DNA of 64,000 nt from Calendula officinalis (taxonomy: Eukaryota; Streptophyta; Magnoliopsida; Asterales; Asteraceae), in the NCBI GenBank assembly GCA_963853835.1, contig OY970826.1, forward strand, positions 5,998,001 through 6,062,000. The letters are read 5' to 3'. Position 1 is the stretch's first letter, and each line of letters starts with the position of its first letter. This document shows, piece after piece, positions 1 to 11,209 of the stretch. The notes under the pieces were generated by a model that was not told the origin of the DNA, made no database searches, and saw only the letters and a program-made list of their open reading frames with translations. A program made the translations under genes and the position numbers.

Positions 1-427
1 CGGTCTGGTTCTAAAACCGCCCTGGTTCAGAAACCGGTTTCAATATGCACACCTATATCGGCTAGAGACCAACCACATTTGGGTTGGGTTTATGTTGGCC
101 CAACTAGTAAGAAGCAAAGGGCTTATAATCATATGAAATATTATAATTTTAGGAAAACCGTAATTTGATCAAAGTTTGAAGTTAATAGGCCCAAAAGCCC
201 ATCCTTCAAAACAACAACCAACAAATATCTTATTCAGAAGGAACATCCATTTCCTTTCTCTTTATACGGCTGCCGGAGAAATTTCTCCGACGTTGACGCC
301 TTCGCCGTGGATGAGTCAATTGCCTTCATCCAATGCAGGAGTTAACAGCTGCCGTCGAGGCGACATCCTACATTGCACCTCTAGATCAACGACCGAGCAA
401 AATTTGCCGGTCTTCCTTTCACCTTCA
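1..427 (+). promoter_or_regulatory. Upstream region and probable 5' leader of the F-box gene
   Basis: No separate gene is visible. The reading frame of the F-box protein stays open back to 176. An earlier in-frame ATG at 311 is a possible alternative start. I cannot place a TATA box or transcription start with confidence. Confidence 0.35.
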
Positions 428-1756
428 ATGGCGAAAAACATCGATGACGATATATCCGATCTTCCAGACGCTTGTTTGGCTTGCGTTTTTCAGTTTCTCG
501 GACCTGGCGATCGGAATAGGTGTTCCCTCGTTTGCCGGCGTTGGCTCGAGGTTGAAGGACAGAGTCGTCACCGTCTCTCTCTCAACGCTCAATCGGACCT
601 AATATCCGCCGTGCCGTCGATTTTTTCTCGGTTCGACGCCGTTACAAAACTATCTCTCAAATGCGATCGTAGTTCGGCGAGCATTGGCGACGAAGCTCTT
701 ATCCTAATTTCTTTCCGGTGCCGAAACCTGATCCGCCTCAAACTCCGATCTTGCCGAGAATTAACAGATTCAGGTATCGAAAGTTTCGCGAAAAACTGTA
801 AGAAATTGAAAAAGTTCTCCACTGGATCATGCACTTTTGGCGCGAAAGGAATGAACGCCGTCATCGGAAACTGCTCTTCTCTCGAAGAATTATCCGTGAA
901 ACGCTTACATGGAATCGCCGATGAAGATTCAACGGAATCAATCGGACCTGGTGCAGCAGCATCATCTCTGAAAGTGATTTCTCTAAAGGATCTACACAAC
1001 GGACAACGTTTTGAACAGCTAATATCCGGATGTAAAAACCTAAAAACCCTAAAACTCTTTAGATGTTCAGGAAATTGGGATCAAGTTCTGGATACCTTCA
1101 CCAAAAACGTTAAATTATTAGCGGAATTGCATCTGGAGAGACTACAAGTAAGCGATTTCGGCCTTGAATCCATCTCCAGTTGTCAAAATTTAGAAATTCT
1201 TCACATTCTGAAAGCACCTAATTGTTCAAATTTGGGGCTAGTATCTGTCGCTAAGAATTGTTACAATTTGAGAAAGCTTCGTATCGACGGGTGGAAAGCA
1301 AAGAGAATAGATGATTCAGGATTGATCAGCGTAGCAAAAAACTGCCCTAATCTTCAAGAACTTGTTCTAATCAGCATCAATCCAACTCGCGCAAGCTTAC
1401 AACAATTAGCTACAAACTGTCATAAATTAGAGCGATTGGCATTATGTGGAAGTGAAACAATCGGTAATTCTGAGATCTCTTGCATAGCTGCTAAATGTAC
1501 AGCTTTGAGGAAGCTATGCATCAAAAGCTGCCCTATTTCGGATGATGGAATTGAAGCATTAGCAGTTGGGTGCCCTAATTTGGTGAAATTGAAGGTGAAG
1601 AAATGTAAAAGTGTTACTTTTGATGGTGTTTGTTGGTTGAGGGCTAGTAGGGTTTCATTGGTTGTTAATTTTGATGCTGATATTGTGGGAATTACCGACA
1701 GTAATGAAGGAGTCAGTAATGGTGTTGGTTGTAGCAGTGGCATGAAGGCAAGATAG
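428..1756 (+). CDS. F-box/LRR protein, VIER F-box / SKIP2-like
   Basis: This is probably the substrate-binding subunit of an SCF ubiquitin ligase. The F-box binds SKP1/ASK and the leucine-rich repeats select the target. From the ATG at 428 the protein has 442 residues and no intron. The F-box begins near residue 12 (LPDACLACVFQFLGPGDRNR) and ends with the CSLVCRRW signature. Cysteine-containing LRRs follow to about residue 400, with repeated CRNL, CKNL and CPNL steps. The text closely matches the Arabidopsis VFB/SKIP2 group (SRFDAVTKLSLKCDR, IGPGAAASSLK, KLCIKSCPISDDGIEAL). The C-terminal tail after the repeats looks shorter than in Arabidopsis VFB1. I prefer ATG 428, which has G at +4 and lies just before the F-box. 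ATG 311 would add 39 residues. The next gene, MPDU1, converges on it. The family is clear; the exact paralogue is not. Confidence 0.9.
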   Translation: MAKNIDDDISDLPDACLACVFQFLGPGDRNRCSLVCRRWLEVEGQSRHRLSLNAQSDLISAVPSIFSRFDAVTKLSLKCDRSSASIGDEALILISFRCRNLIRLKLRSCRELTDSGIESFAKNCKKLKKFSTGSCTFGAKGMNAVIGNCSSLEELSVKRLHGIADEDSTESIGPGAAASSLKVISLKDLHNGQRFEQLISGCKNLKTLKLFRCSGNWDQVLDTFTKNVKLLAELHLERLQVSDFGLESISSCQNLEILHILKAPNCSNLGLVSVAKNCYNLRKLRIDGWKAKRIDDSGLISVAKNCPNLQELVLISINPTRASLQQLATNCHKLERLALCGSETIGNSEISCIAAKCTALRKLCIKSCPISDDGIEALAVGCPNLVKLKVKKCKSVTFDGVCWLRASRVSLVVNFDADIVGITDSNEGVSNGVGCSSGMKAR

Positions 1757-2940
1757 CTCTCTTTTGCCTTATTGGTTTAGCTGATCAAAGTTTCAATTGT
1801 TGTACATTGGTTTTTCAACTTCTGTTGAATGTAAAGTTACATAATTTTTTAATTTTTAATTATTTTTACCAACTTAAAAAAATAAGTGTATATTACACGG
1901 TCACGTTTTTAGTCCCTGATATGGATTTGGATTTGGCCCCAAAAACTACACCAAAGAGCCCTAATACGAAACCTTGTCACGTTTTTAGTCCCTGATATTA
2001 ACTGCCGTTAGATGTCTCCGTTAATGGCTGATTAGACAGCATCATGGACATTGCTGAGCTCCAAAACTATCCAGGTTATGTTTTTCTTAAGCTTTCTGCA
2101 ATCCCTATATCAAATTATTGAAATTTAATCAATAAAATAAGCTAGATCTAGGGTTATTGAACGTATGTATCTCATTTTCTTAAACGATTTCTCAATCATC
2201 TTCTGCAAGGTATGAATTCTCACAGATTTTATGGATCACCATCAATTTTGCCATGTAAAAGAACAACCCAATAGAAAATGACTAGCTTTATTAGTAGTAG
2301 AAATAGGTTTTACAATAGAAGAAATATTACCCTAATTTGGGTAATTGTGGTTCCCAATGATGGAAGAAAACACAATTTGAATTCCTTATTGTTAATAATC
2401 AGTTTCAATTCCTGTAAAATTCCTAATTTTGATTTGCTTCCAAGGTATTTTGATTCGCATCTTCGAGTGTATGTGTGAGAAAGACAATACATGGGAATTA
2501 AGAGTAGAAATTGGGTCAAAGTCAAAGAATTTGAGTAAAAAGATAAATATACCATCATATATATCGCACATGACAAGATTTAACAACCACTTTTAACCGG
2601 GGTTAGTATTAATGACCAAAAACGTGACAAGATTCCATATTTGGTTAGCAAGAAGCAATGTAGTATTTAATGATAAATATATATCCACGAGTTATTGATT
2701 AAATCATGATTGATCAAAACGTTGCAATGTGATGTATCATTCTAGCTAAACACAAGAAACAAACATAATATCCTAAAAGAAAACCATTTATGCACCCAAC
2801 AATATTCTTACCTATTTGAGTTGACTACCAATAAGTCAAACGTTGTTACTTTAGAAACTTAATAAAAAAAACTAAAAAAAGAAAATAAAGACCATAATAA
2901 GAACTTTCAGAAATACAATAAAAGATGGTGAGTTGGTCTT
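1757..2940. other. Spacer between converging genes
   Basis: AT-rich, with no convincing coding sequence. It should hold the 3' untranslated regions of the F-box gene and of MPDU1. A short inverted pair (around 1973 CTTGTCACGTTTTTAGTC and around 2615-2632) hints at a decayed transposon, but no TSD could be found. Confidence 0.5.
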
Positions 2941-5900
2941 TTACTCTGCTTTCCTTCCTTTCTTTGTTGTTGGCTTCTTCTGGTATATAATGATTTGGCT
3001 CAAGATCGCACCATTTGTCAGTATCCCAATAACCGAACCCATAACAACTTTAAACACATAATTAAGGAAATCAGATTAAAATTTGAATTGAAAATCTGTT
3101 TTGACAAGTTTAGTTAACATAAATAAATAAATAAAGGTGAAGAAGGATACCACTTGCTGGTGCTTTTTCTTGAAGGCTGGTAAAAACTCTCACTGCAAAA
3201 TAACAACAATTTTTTATAATATATTTATATTTATATTTACACGTATTTTTGGCGATAATAAGATTAAATTAAATTAGATAGAAGTGAGAGACCTAAAGAG
3301 CCCATAGCATTCATAAATGATGTCAAGAAGCTAAGCTCTCCTGTGCTTTTGTTCTGCTCATATAAAAACAAACAAATTCCTCACAAAAATTGTAAACATT
3401 TATGAATATATAAAAATTTATTTTATGAGTAATTCAGCAAGAAGTAACTTACTTTAAAGTTTTCCCAAATTTGAGGAACCCTAGCAAAGAAAAAGATGGC
3501 ATGTTGTGACGCCTGAAACAAACAATTTCTTCAACCAATTTTAGATTATAAAAAAAAGAGTAAATTACTGTTTTTGTCCCTGTGGTTTGGCCGTTTCTGC
3601 GTTTTTATCCCTATGCTTTTTTTTTCTGTTTTTTTGTCCCCGAGGTTTGCAAAATTCCGTTTTTTTGTCCTTCCGTCCATTTTATGCCGTTAACAAACGA
3701 GAAATGCTAAAAAAGTGAGGGTATTTTCGTCTTTTCTTCATGTTCTTCATGTTCTTCATATGTCTTCTTCAAATTGATGAACCCTAATCCCCAAATCCCA
3801 ATTTCTTGAACAAATTGATGAACCCTAATCCCCTAATCCCAATTTCTTGAACAATTTATTGCTCGAGCTGCTTCATGTGTACAATTTCATCTACGGCGAC
3901 ACATCCGCCGTACAATTCGAAATCTACGCTTGTGGATACATCAGAGATTATCTAATCGGAAACGTTCGTTACCTGTTAAGTAGAAGTTCTCTCACTTCTT
4001 CCAAAACCGGTGCCACGATCGGAACTCCGGCATTCTCCGCCGTCCACATCCGTCGGCCGTCTGGCGGAGTACAAGGTGTCCTCAACATCGCTGCTACAGT
4101 TTACGAGAGTTCAGATTTTCCAGTGTTTACCAGAATGTCCGCTGTGTGTTTTCGAGATCTGATTGGAGAAAAGGAAAATGACGATAAACAACGCCGCCGT
4201 GAACGGCGACTCTCATGGCATCCGAACCTCAGCCGTAACGGATCAAAGAGGAGCGAGCTATCATCTGGAGCAGAGTCTTGTGATTTTCTGATTGGTGATG
4301 CCGTTGATTTCTCCGACGGAAATGAGTCGACGACGTCGTCTTCATCGTTATCTGTGACTACAGCGGCGTTCAAAGACGTGAATGGCGTGAGGTCAAACGG
4401 TCAACTGGCGGGAAAGAAAGAGTTGAAATCGGACATGGAAGCATGGAAGCAGCTCGAGCAAGAAATTGTTCAAGAAATTGGGATTTGGGATTAGGGTTCA
4501 TCAATTTGTTCAAGAAATTGGGATTTGGGGATTAGGGTTCATCAATTTGAAGAAGACATATGAAGAACATGAAGAACATGAAGAAAAGACGAAAATACCC
4601 TCACTTTTTTAGCATTTCTCGTTTGTTAACGGCATAAAATGGACGGAAGGACAAAAAAACGGAATTTTGCAAACCTCAGGGACAAAAAAACAGAAAAAAA
4701 AAGCATAGGGATAAAAACGCAGAAACGGCCAAACCACAGGGACAAAAACAGTAATTTACTCTAAAAAAAAAAGACCGAGTTTTTGACTTACATAAAGGGC
4801 TTCAAAAAGTAACGGATCGATTTTTCCAGCTAAGATAGTTGGTGCTAGACCACAATATCTATCATCATCTCATTAAAGAAATGCAGTTTATATAAAATAT
4901 AAATTAAAATATAAAAAAGGCCCTGCAAAATCCAGGTAGGATACAGTAATGCACGGATCCATGTTGAGTTTTTCACGGGCTGAGAGAAATAATAAATTGT
5001 GGCCACCAAAATTATCGCTGCAACAAGTAACAATTTTTGAATTACATAATATCCAAAAGAGTAAATTACATGGAGGTCCCTATGGTTTGTCACTTATTAC
5101 AAGTACATCAGTCCTTTCAGTTCGTTTATTACACTAAACATCCCCGGTGTATGTAGTTTGTTATACTAGTGGTCCCTAGTGCTCTTAAAAAAATTTAATG
5201 ACCAAACTACCCTTTTGGCTTTTTGTAATAAACAAATATAAAGAACTGTGCATGTAATAAGTGGTAAATCACATGTAACATCTGTGAAATTTACTCCATT
5301 AATTAATTTATTTTTCTTTTATTTCTCTTTTATCCTTGGTTTTATTAATTCACCAAGTAGTAAATTCCACGGATGACCTGTGGTTTGTCACTTATTACAT
5401 GTGTAGTCTTTTCTCTTCGTTTATTCGAGTAGTTTGGTCATTAAATTTTTTTTATAAGTCCTAGGGACCACCAATGTAACAAAAACATACACCGGGGATG
5501 TCTAGCGTAATACACAAACTTAAAGGACTGAGATTGTAATAAGTGACAAACCACATGGACCTTCCATGTAATTTTCTAACGGTTCGTTAAGTTTTCATCT
5601 CAATTTTTGTAGAAAATGGAAGGTGTTAACTGACAATATGATGTTATACCTTGGATTAAGAGAAAAGCCAACTCGCCATAAGCTGAAAATGGAAGTCCTT
5701 TGTGAAGACAATATGCTAAAGCAATTGTATAACCAATTACTTCCATTTCAAAGGCTACAACACTAAGACCTCTTACACTCTTATGTTGAATGATTTTCAT
5801 TATCTGCATAAATCAAAATTATTTTGTAAATTATTTCGATTAAATCCACAATCTCGAATTAAAATCCCCCCTCACTATTCTGTTTAATTATGAAGCATTA

Positions 5901-6289
5901 AAGTCTACAAAATTACAGTATTTGATTTGAACAAGGCATAAAATATGTCAATTATTAAAATTTGAGGATCCCCTGGTAATAACCTAAACGATCTGAAATA
6001 GTTTGTTCATATCAACAGATTAACAATTTGAAATCTACGTCAGATTGTACCAAATTGATATACAATTTGATAAACTGAAATCGCAAAAACCCTATAGGTC
6101 ATGCAGAATACTATAAATTTGAAGAAAATTAAGTTAATTAACCTGAGGGACTTTAACGGTGGTTGAGGCGGCAACAATGGCGTAACCTAGAAGCTTAGAA
6201 ATCAAAGGAAGCAAACAAACTTTTTCAGGGAACTTGCCGTCACTTAACGATGCAAAAACACAGCTAAAATCCATCCCCAAGAACTCCAT
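2941..6289 (-). CDS. MPDU1: Mannose-P-dolichol utilization defect 1 (MPDU1) homologue
   Basis: PQ-loop membrane protein of the ER. The family is needed for use of dolichol-phosphate-mannose and -glucose in N-glycan and GPI-anchor assembly. Coding exons on the minus strand, in transcript order: 6143-6289, 5650-5803, 4945-5017, 4792-4858, 3453-3512, 3293-3353, 3151-3192, 2941-3047. They total 711 nt, giving 236 residues, close to the Arabidopsis homologues. Every border has GT and AG, and the phases close. The two PQ motifs are in TVKVPQIMKI (about 45-53) and FARVPQIWENF (about 156-166). Other signatures are KSVRGLSVVAFEMEVIGYTI, LPFSAYGELAFLLIQ, LAGKIDPLLFEALY and NKSTGELSFLT. The tail is lysine-rich (KKPTTKKGRKAE). 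Its introns hold a 1.2 kb Pack-MULE (intron 4) and a foldback repeat (intron 2). A MITE lies 112 bp upstream of the ATG. Confidence 0.93.
3558..4761 (+). mobile_element. Pack-MULE (non-autonomous Mutator-like element) in MPDU1 intron 4
   Basis: The two ends are inverted copies of each other over about 300 bp and nearly identical by eye. Both begin GAGTAAATTACTGTTTTTGT when read inward. The element is flanked by a 9-bp direct repeat TAAAAAAAA (3549-3557 and 4762-4770), the TSD length typical of Mutator-like elements. The interior is richer in GC and holds a piece of a host C2-domain gene. No transposase is present, so mobility would depend on an element elsewhere. The near identity of the arms suggests a recent insertion. 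Because the TSD is A-rich, its exact edges carry some uncertainty. Confidence 0.88.
3847..4494 (+). pseudogene. C2-domain protein gene fragment captured by the Pack-MULE
   Basis: An open frame of about 215 codons, antisense to MPDU1. The middle matches the C-terminal half of plant SRC2-like C2-domain proteins: DTSAVQFEIYACGYIRDYL, then IGTPAFSAVHIRRPSGG, VLNIAATVYESSDFP, and MSAVCFRDLIGE. A charged, serine-rich linker and a tail MEAWKQLEQE follow. The first residues and the last ten or so (EIVQEIGIWD) are transposon-arm sequence. The N-terminal calcium-binding loops expected of a full C2 domain are missing, so it is a fragment. Whether it is expressed as a chimeric protein cannot be told. The intact frame fits either recent capture or selection. 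Confidence 0.8.
5059..5575. repeat. Compound foldback (Mutator-like MITE) in MPDU1 intron 2
   Basis: The ends are inverted: GAGTAAATTACATGGAGGTC at the left, and at the right its relative reading GACCTTCCATGTAATTTTC. The motif GTTTGTCACTTATTACA or its variant occurs four times in alternating orientation (near 5087, 5255, 5385 and 5537). The block may therefore be two foldback MITEs side by side (about 5059-5297 and 5359-5575) or one rearranged element. I could not find a clean TSD. Confidence 0.6.
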
Positions 6290-6401
6290 CTGGACCATAC
6301 TGACGGTCCGCTGTTATTACAGAAACAGAGATAACGATTGGTGGGAAATCGACGGTGGAATTGTAAAAACTCCGGCCAAATTGTGAGAAGTGAGATTTAT
6401 A

Positions 6402-6713
6402 CTTCCTCGGTATCAAAATAAGTGACACACTTTCCATGTTAGAGTGTATTAAAATAAGTGACACACTTTGAAAATTTTTCTTATTTGGTAAAAATAGTGG
6501 GACTCATACCCACTAACTATCTACTTTAATAAAGTGAAATTACCCTTACACCCTTACTTTTACTTTTAAAACTCACTAATATCACTTTATTCAAGGAAAG
6601 TGAGACTCATTCTCCACTAACTATGTACTTTAATCTATTTTAACATCTACTTTAATCTTTTACCTCAAAAAACGTGTAAGCCAATTTGTGTCACTTATTT
6701 TGATACGAGGAAG
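6402..6713. mobile_element. Stowaway-like MITE upstream of MPDU1
   Basis: Terminal inverted repeats CTTCCTCGGTATCAAAATAA and its inverse (TTATTTTGATACGAGGAAG) are flanked by TA on both sides (6400-6401 and 6714-6715). The element is 312 bp and non-coding. It starts 112 bp from the MPDU1 start codon, so it probably overlaps the core promoter or leader. Confidence 0.8.
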
Positions 6714-7377
6714 TATATGGGTTTCTTCAGAATTGAATCAGATCGATATGAAATTGAAATGGATCTTCTTCGGGTCAAGTTCGGTTGTCGGGTTAGAATG
6801 TATCATATGTGTTGGACCGGTAAGATTTATTTGGATTTATTGAGCGGGTCAGTTTGCACGCCGGGTTGAACCGACTAAATCAACCACGATTCCACGAAAT
6901 GGTATGGACCAAAACGCCAATGATAGTATCTCGGTATTTCCATATGAAACAGTTTTACACATACATCACAATTTCATAAATAGTAATTCACATGATTAAT
7001 AGTAATATAAATAATTAAATACCCTCATTTGCAGAATATGTGACTGATTTAATGGACGAAGTATATGTTAACAAGGATCATTCATACAATGAAATGGTAA
7101 ATAAATTACCGCATACCGCGACAGGAATTTTTGGCAAAAGACAATAAATTTGCAATTCAGGTGACTAAAAGATAAATTTTTGACATTAACTCTTTTTTTA
7201 ATCGATTTTGCCACATTTTTCATCTCAGAATTATTTTGTAAATATTTCAAATAGTTGTCGATTTAGAATAAATCCTTCAAAAATCTAATAAATAACTTTT
7301 ACCGTATCAAACTTGATACTAAATCACAATCAATTGTACCAAAATTGTGTTGCGATTTTGTAAATCTAAATCTAATA
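6714..7377. other. Spacer between the divergent MPDU1 and RER1 genes
   Basis: AT-rich sequence between two MITEs. No gene or clear regulatory motif recognised. Confidence 0.5.
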
Positions 7378-7694
7378 CTACCTCCGTATCAAAATAAGTG
7401 ATACATTTGGAAAATTGCAGTTTTTGAGGCAAAAGATTGGAAAGTGATTTAAAATAGTATAAAGTGGATAGTTAGTGGATAATGGGACCCACTTCTTTTA
7501 GATGTAGTGAAATTAATGATGTTTAAAAGTAAAAGTAAGGGTAAAAGAGTAATTTTACTTTATTAAAGTAGATAGTTAGTGGAGAAAGGGTCCCACTTTT
7601 TTGACAAATAAGGAAAGATTTTGAAGTGTATCACTTATTTTGTTCCACCCCTTTTCCCAAGGAAAGTGTATCACTTATTTTGATAGGGAGGTAG
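7378..7694. mobile_element. Stowaway-like MITE upstream of RER1
   Basis: Terminal inverted repeats CTACCTCCGTATCAAAATAA and TTATTTTGATAGGGAGGTAG are flanked by TA (7376-7377 and 7695-7696). The element is 317 bp and non-coding. It belongs to the same broad family as the element at 6402. It ends 128 bp before the RER1 start codon. Confidence 0.82.
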
Positions 7695-7822
7695 TAGAAC
7701 TCATACAGATCTCACACTTGAGCTACTTCCAACCAAGCTCAACATAACATCTTACATTTACAATCAGAGCAAATCATCAATACGATCTCTAGAGATCGAA
7801 AAACGAAGAAATCAATACAAAA

Positions 7823-9579
7823 ATGGATGTCGGTGGTGTTGCCGGAGGGACCTCCGATCTTAAATCATCATCAGTGTCCGAATGGACTCACACTGTTTCC
7901 CGGCGTTATCAACACCTTCTGGACAAGTCAACTCCACACGTTCTTCACCGCTGGATCGGTTTCGCCGTCGTCTTTTTCATTTACGCTCTCCGTGTTTACT
8001 TCGTTCAAGGTTTCTATATCGTCACGTACGGACTCGGAATCTACATCCTTCAGTTATTTCTCGCTTTCCTTTCGCCACAGGTTGATCCAGAACTTCAGGA
8101 TGGTCCTTCTTTACCTACTCGTGCATCTGAAGAATTCCGGCCGTTTGTTCGCCGGCTTCCTGAATTTAAGTTCTGGTGAGTTTGATTACACTGACTCTGT
8201 AATTGTTTATTAATCCAATTTTAGTTTAGATCTCGACTGAAATTGCTGATTACTATTAGTTGTAGTTTCACCTGAGTATTTAGAAACCCTAGAGTAGTTC
8301 AGGTACTTGATTTGGTGAGAATACTAGTGGTATTTAGTTTTAATTGTAAATCACTTAATGTAAAATTACATTGTGATATATGGAGATTACTTATATGGAG
8401 ATTACTTGATCAAAATGTGACATTCAATTCAGCAAACAAATCAAAATTTGCCTTAAATCCAGAACAAGTCACTAATTACAATTGCCTAAGTAGCCTAATA
8501 GCCGATATAATTCAATACAAAAATCCTCATGAATGTAGGAGAATATGTATTCATATCCAGCATAAAGGACCTATCATGCACTCGATTTCGAGAAGTTTAA
8601 TGAGGATCTAAAGTTATTCGGACATTTTATTGATAAAATTATTGGAAAATCACCCGCATAAACAAAAAAAAAAGAGTTGACAGTTGATTATACCAGTTTG
8701 ACCTTTTCTTAAATACATTCTAACAAAAGTGGCCAGCTATTTCACATATACTTCATTGCAAATACACTTTATTTTACATAGGTCTACTCATTATACATCA
8801 TAATTCATATGTGTTTTTAGAATTGAGTTTGGTTGCATTTGATATTATTAAAAGTAGCTAACTATATATATAACTGCAGGTATTCACTTACAAGAGCCTT
8901 CTGTATCGCCTTTACACTGACATTTTTCAGTATGTTTGATGTGCCCGTATTTTGGCCAATTTTGTTATTCTATTGGTTGGTATTATTCATTTCAACGTTG
9001 AAGAGACAAATAATGCATATGGTCAAATATAGATACCTTCCCTTCACTTTTGGCAAACGGGTATACGCACAATCCTTCTTTTTTTGAAGTTATTTCCATT
9101 TATGTTATAATTATGTTTTAATCCTTAAACTTTCACTCATTTAACGATTTAACCCATCATCTTTTTATGCAGTGAATTGTTTGTGTTTATGTATTTTGTT
9201 GACATATTACCATTTTTTTGGCATTTTAACCCTTGAACTTTCACCTATTTGATTGGCGGTTTAACCCTCAAACCTTTTTTTTTTCAGTGTGGCATTTTTT
9301 TTAAATTAGAGTAAATTACATAAATGGTCCCTGTCGTTTGTATGAAATTGGAGATATCGTCCCTCTATTTTTTTTATTACACGGACAGTCCTTAATTTGA
9401 AACTTGTAACATCAATATAATAAAAACATAATTAGTGAAAGTTTGAGGATTATTTAATTACACCTATAACAATTCCTCTTTATTTTCTAGTTGTGTAAAC
9501 CCTAAATCAAAATATATTACAGAAATACACAGGAAAAAAGGCAGCAACTGTTGATGATGTGGCTTCCAACAGACCGTGA
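7823..9579 (+). CDS. RER1: RER1-family Golgi-to-ER retrieval receptor
   Basis: Multi-spanning membrane protein of the early Golgi that returns ER membrane proteins in COPI vesicles. Three exons: 7823-8175, 8880-9060 and 9523-9579, giving 196 residues, the usual family length. Phases close: TG|G makes the tryptophan at the first junction, and the second junction falls between codons. Signatures include YQHLLDKSTPHVLHRWIGF, VYFVQGFYIVTYGLGIY, LSPQVDPELQDGPSLPTR, FRPFVRRLPEFKFWYS, then FFSMFDVPVFWPILLFYW and KYRYLPFTFGKR. The last exon encodes KYTGKKAATVDDVASNRP. Hydrophobic segments near residues 43-60, 65-85, 128-147 and 150-165 fit four membrane passes. The leader before the ATG is purine-rich. 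Intron 2 contains a stretch (about 9305-9420) like one arm of a Mutator-type foldback element. Confidence 0.95.
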
Positions 9580-10012
9580 AGTTTTGGTGAGTTAACTCGA
9601 AAAATTGATTTGTTAAAATTCTTTTTAAAATTGTAAACTTTCCAACAGAAAAATTGCAACAAAAGGAGGGGACCATTAGTGATATGTAAAATCTAGTGGC
9701 CCATTGATTAATTGAAAAATGTATCATTTATGGTAGCAATTTTTCTTTGTAATATTTTGTAGTTCTGTTTTTTGAATTTTTGAAATGAATAGCTTTTTTA
9801 AATTAATGGTGATTTCTTCTTTTAGCTAGTCATTATTTGATTCTATTTTATCTCTCTCTGTTGTACTTGTAGCAAGAATGATGTAGAGATGACAATTTTG
9901 ACTAATTTATTTACAAATATATATATTTGTGGTATGTTTCATCTCGGATGCTTAAAATAAAAAGTAATTGTAAAAAATTCGGCTATATTGGTTGAAAGGC
10001 GTCTGCATAATA
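9580..10012. other. 3' region of RER1
   Basis: T-rich and non-coding; it probably holds the RER1 3' untranslated region. Nothing else recognised. Confidence 0.45.
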
Positions 10013-10257
10013 CTCTCTCCCACAAAAAAATTTACATTTCACCTTAAAATTTTATCCCACAAAAAAGTTTACATTTCTTAAATTTGAGGGTCCACCTAAT
10101 AAAATAATATTATTACCAATCATTCCATCAATAAAACACAATCTCTCCAATCTAACTTTATATTTAAATTAAAAGTATTACAAAGGACACACCACTAATT
10201 ATCTCCTAAAAAAAGTGCTCAAATGAAATGTAAACTTTTTTTATGGAACAGAGGGAG
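10013..10257. mobile_element. Stowaway-like MITE (CTCCCTC family)
   Basis: Ends read CTCTCTCCCACAAAAAAATT and, on the right, inverted (TTTATGGAACAGAGGGAG), flanked by TA. Inside are further copies of a CCCACAAAAAAGTTTACATT segment. It is related to the element at 33048. Confidence 0.72.
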
Positions 10258-11209
10258 TATTTGTAATCATAATCAAATTGGACAAAAGGTGTTTCACGTT
10301 GGCCCAACTTGATTTAGCCCATACTAAAACTATTTGTTTTGACACATACAAATTGTTGTAATTTCTACATAAAAACAAATAACTAGAAGTTGGAGCATTG
10401 TGACCCCTAGGGTTTAGCTTAGCGATAAGGGATCAATGTTGGTTCAATAGTATTTTCCGCCAACCCTAATACGTAATCCGGATTGGTGTGTTTTGCCCGA
10501 CTCCATGGGTTTACGGGGTATTTGTGGAGCCCTATGTTTGCTTGCCAGTTGGTTCGGTAGTAGTATTTTCTCGGTTATTGAAAAAAAGATGGACCACTTG
10601 TGTATAGTGCAAACTTGTCCCTTTTCGGTTTGGTTCACCCGTGTGACAATGGTTATTAATTTGTTGATATGTGTGGACCTTAGGTGTGTTGTGGGTAATT
10701 GGGACCATGGGTGAATTAAAATTAAAATGGAAAGAGGATAGATATTAGGTGAAATTGATTTCCATTGCCATTGGAGAATGATATTACAGAATTGTCCTAT
10801 TTAAAAAAAAGGCAATCTAGTAGTAGTTATTATTGGTGTGGTGGGGAGACCATGTCACTAATGCCCATATGGGCATGGGTAAGGGGTGTTGTTAGGGTGC
10901 CCTGTTTTGGTCCATATTTTATGATTTGTACTTGTCATAGTTTCCTTATCTCCTTCCTCCTTTGCTTGGGCGACTTCCATTATTTCCCACAATTGCATTG
11001 AAAATGTTGATTTTTGGTTTTGGAATCTTAAATAAGATTCTTCAATATCATCATATATATACAAATATTTGAAGTTTTAAATGTCAAGGCAAACTATTTA
11101 CTTGACTAGTATTGTTACATGGTAACAAAATGGTTGATTTTAGCATATTGGATTCATCCACTTTCAATTTAATAAGGGATATTTTAGTGGTTTATTAGTT
11201 AATACTTAA
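10258..11209. other. Spacer, no gene recognised
   Basis: Contains moderately GC-rich stretches near 10440-10720 and short open frames on both strands, but none matches a family I know. I do not call a gene here. Confidence 0.4.

Noticed and set aside
176..427. N-terminal extension of the F-box protein from 176
   Set aside because: The first codon of that frame is TTG, not ATG, and the extension has no resemblance to the family. 428 (or 311) is a better start.
1973..2632. Possible terminal inverted repeats (CTTGTCACGTTTTT and inverse)
   Set aside because: The match is short and no target-site duplication is present. It is too weak for a transposon call.
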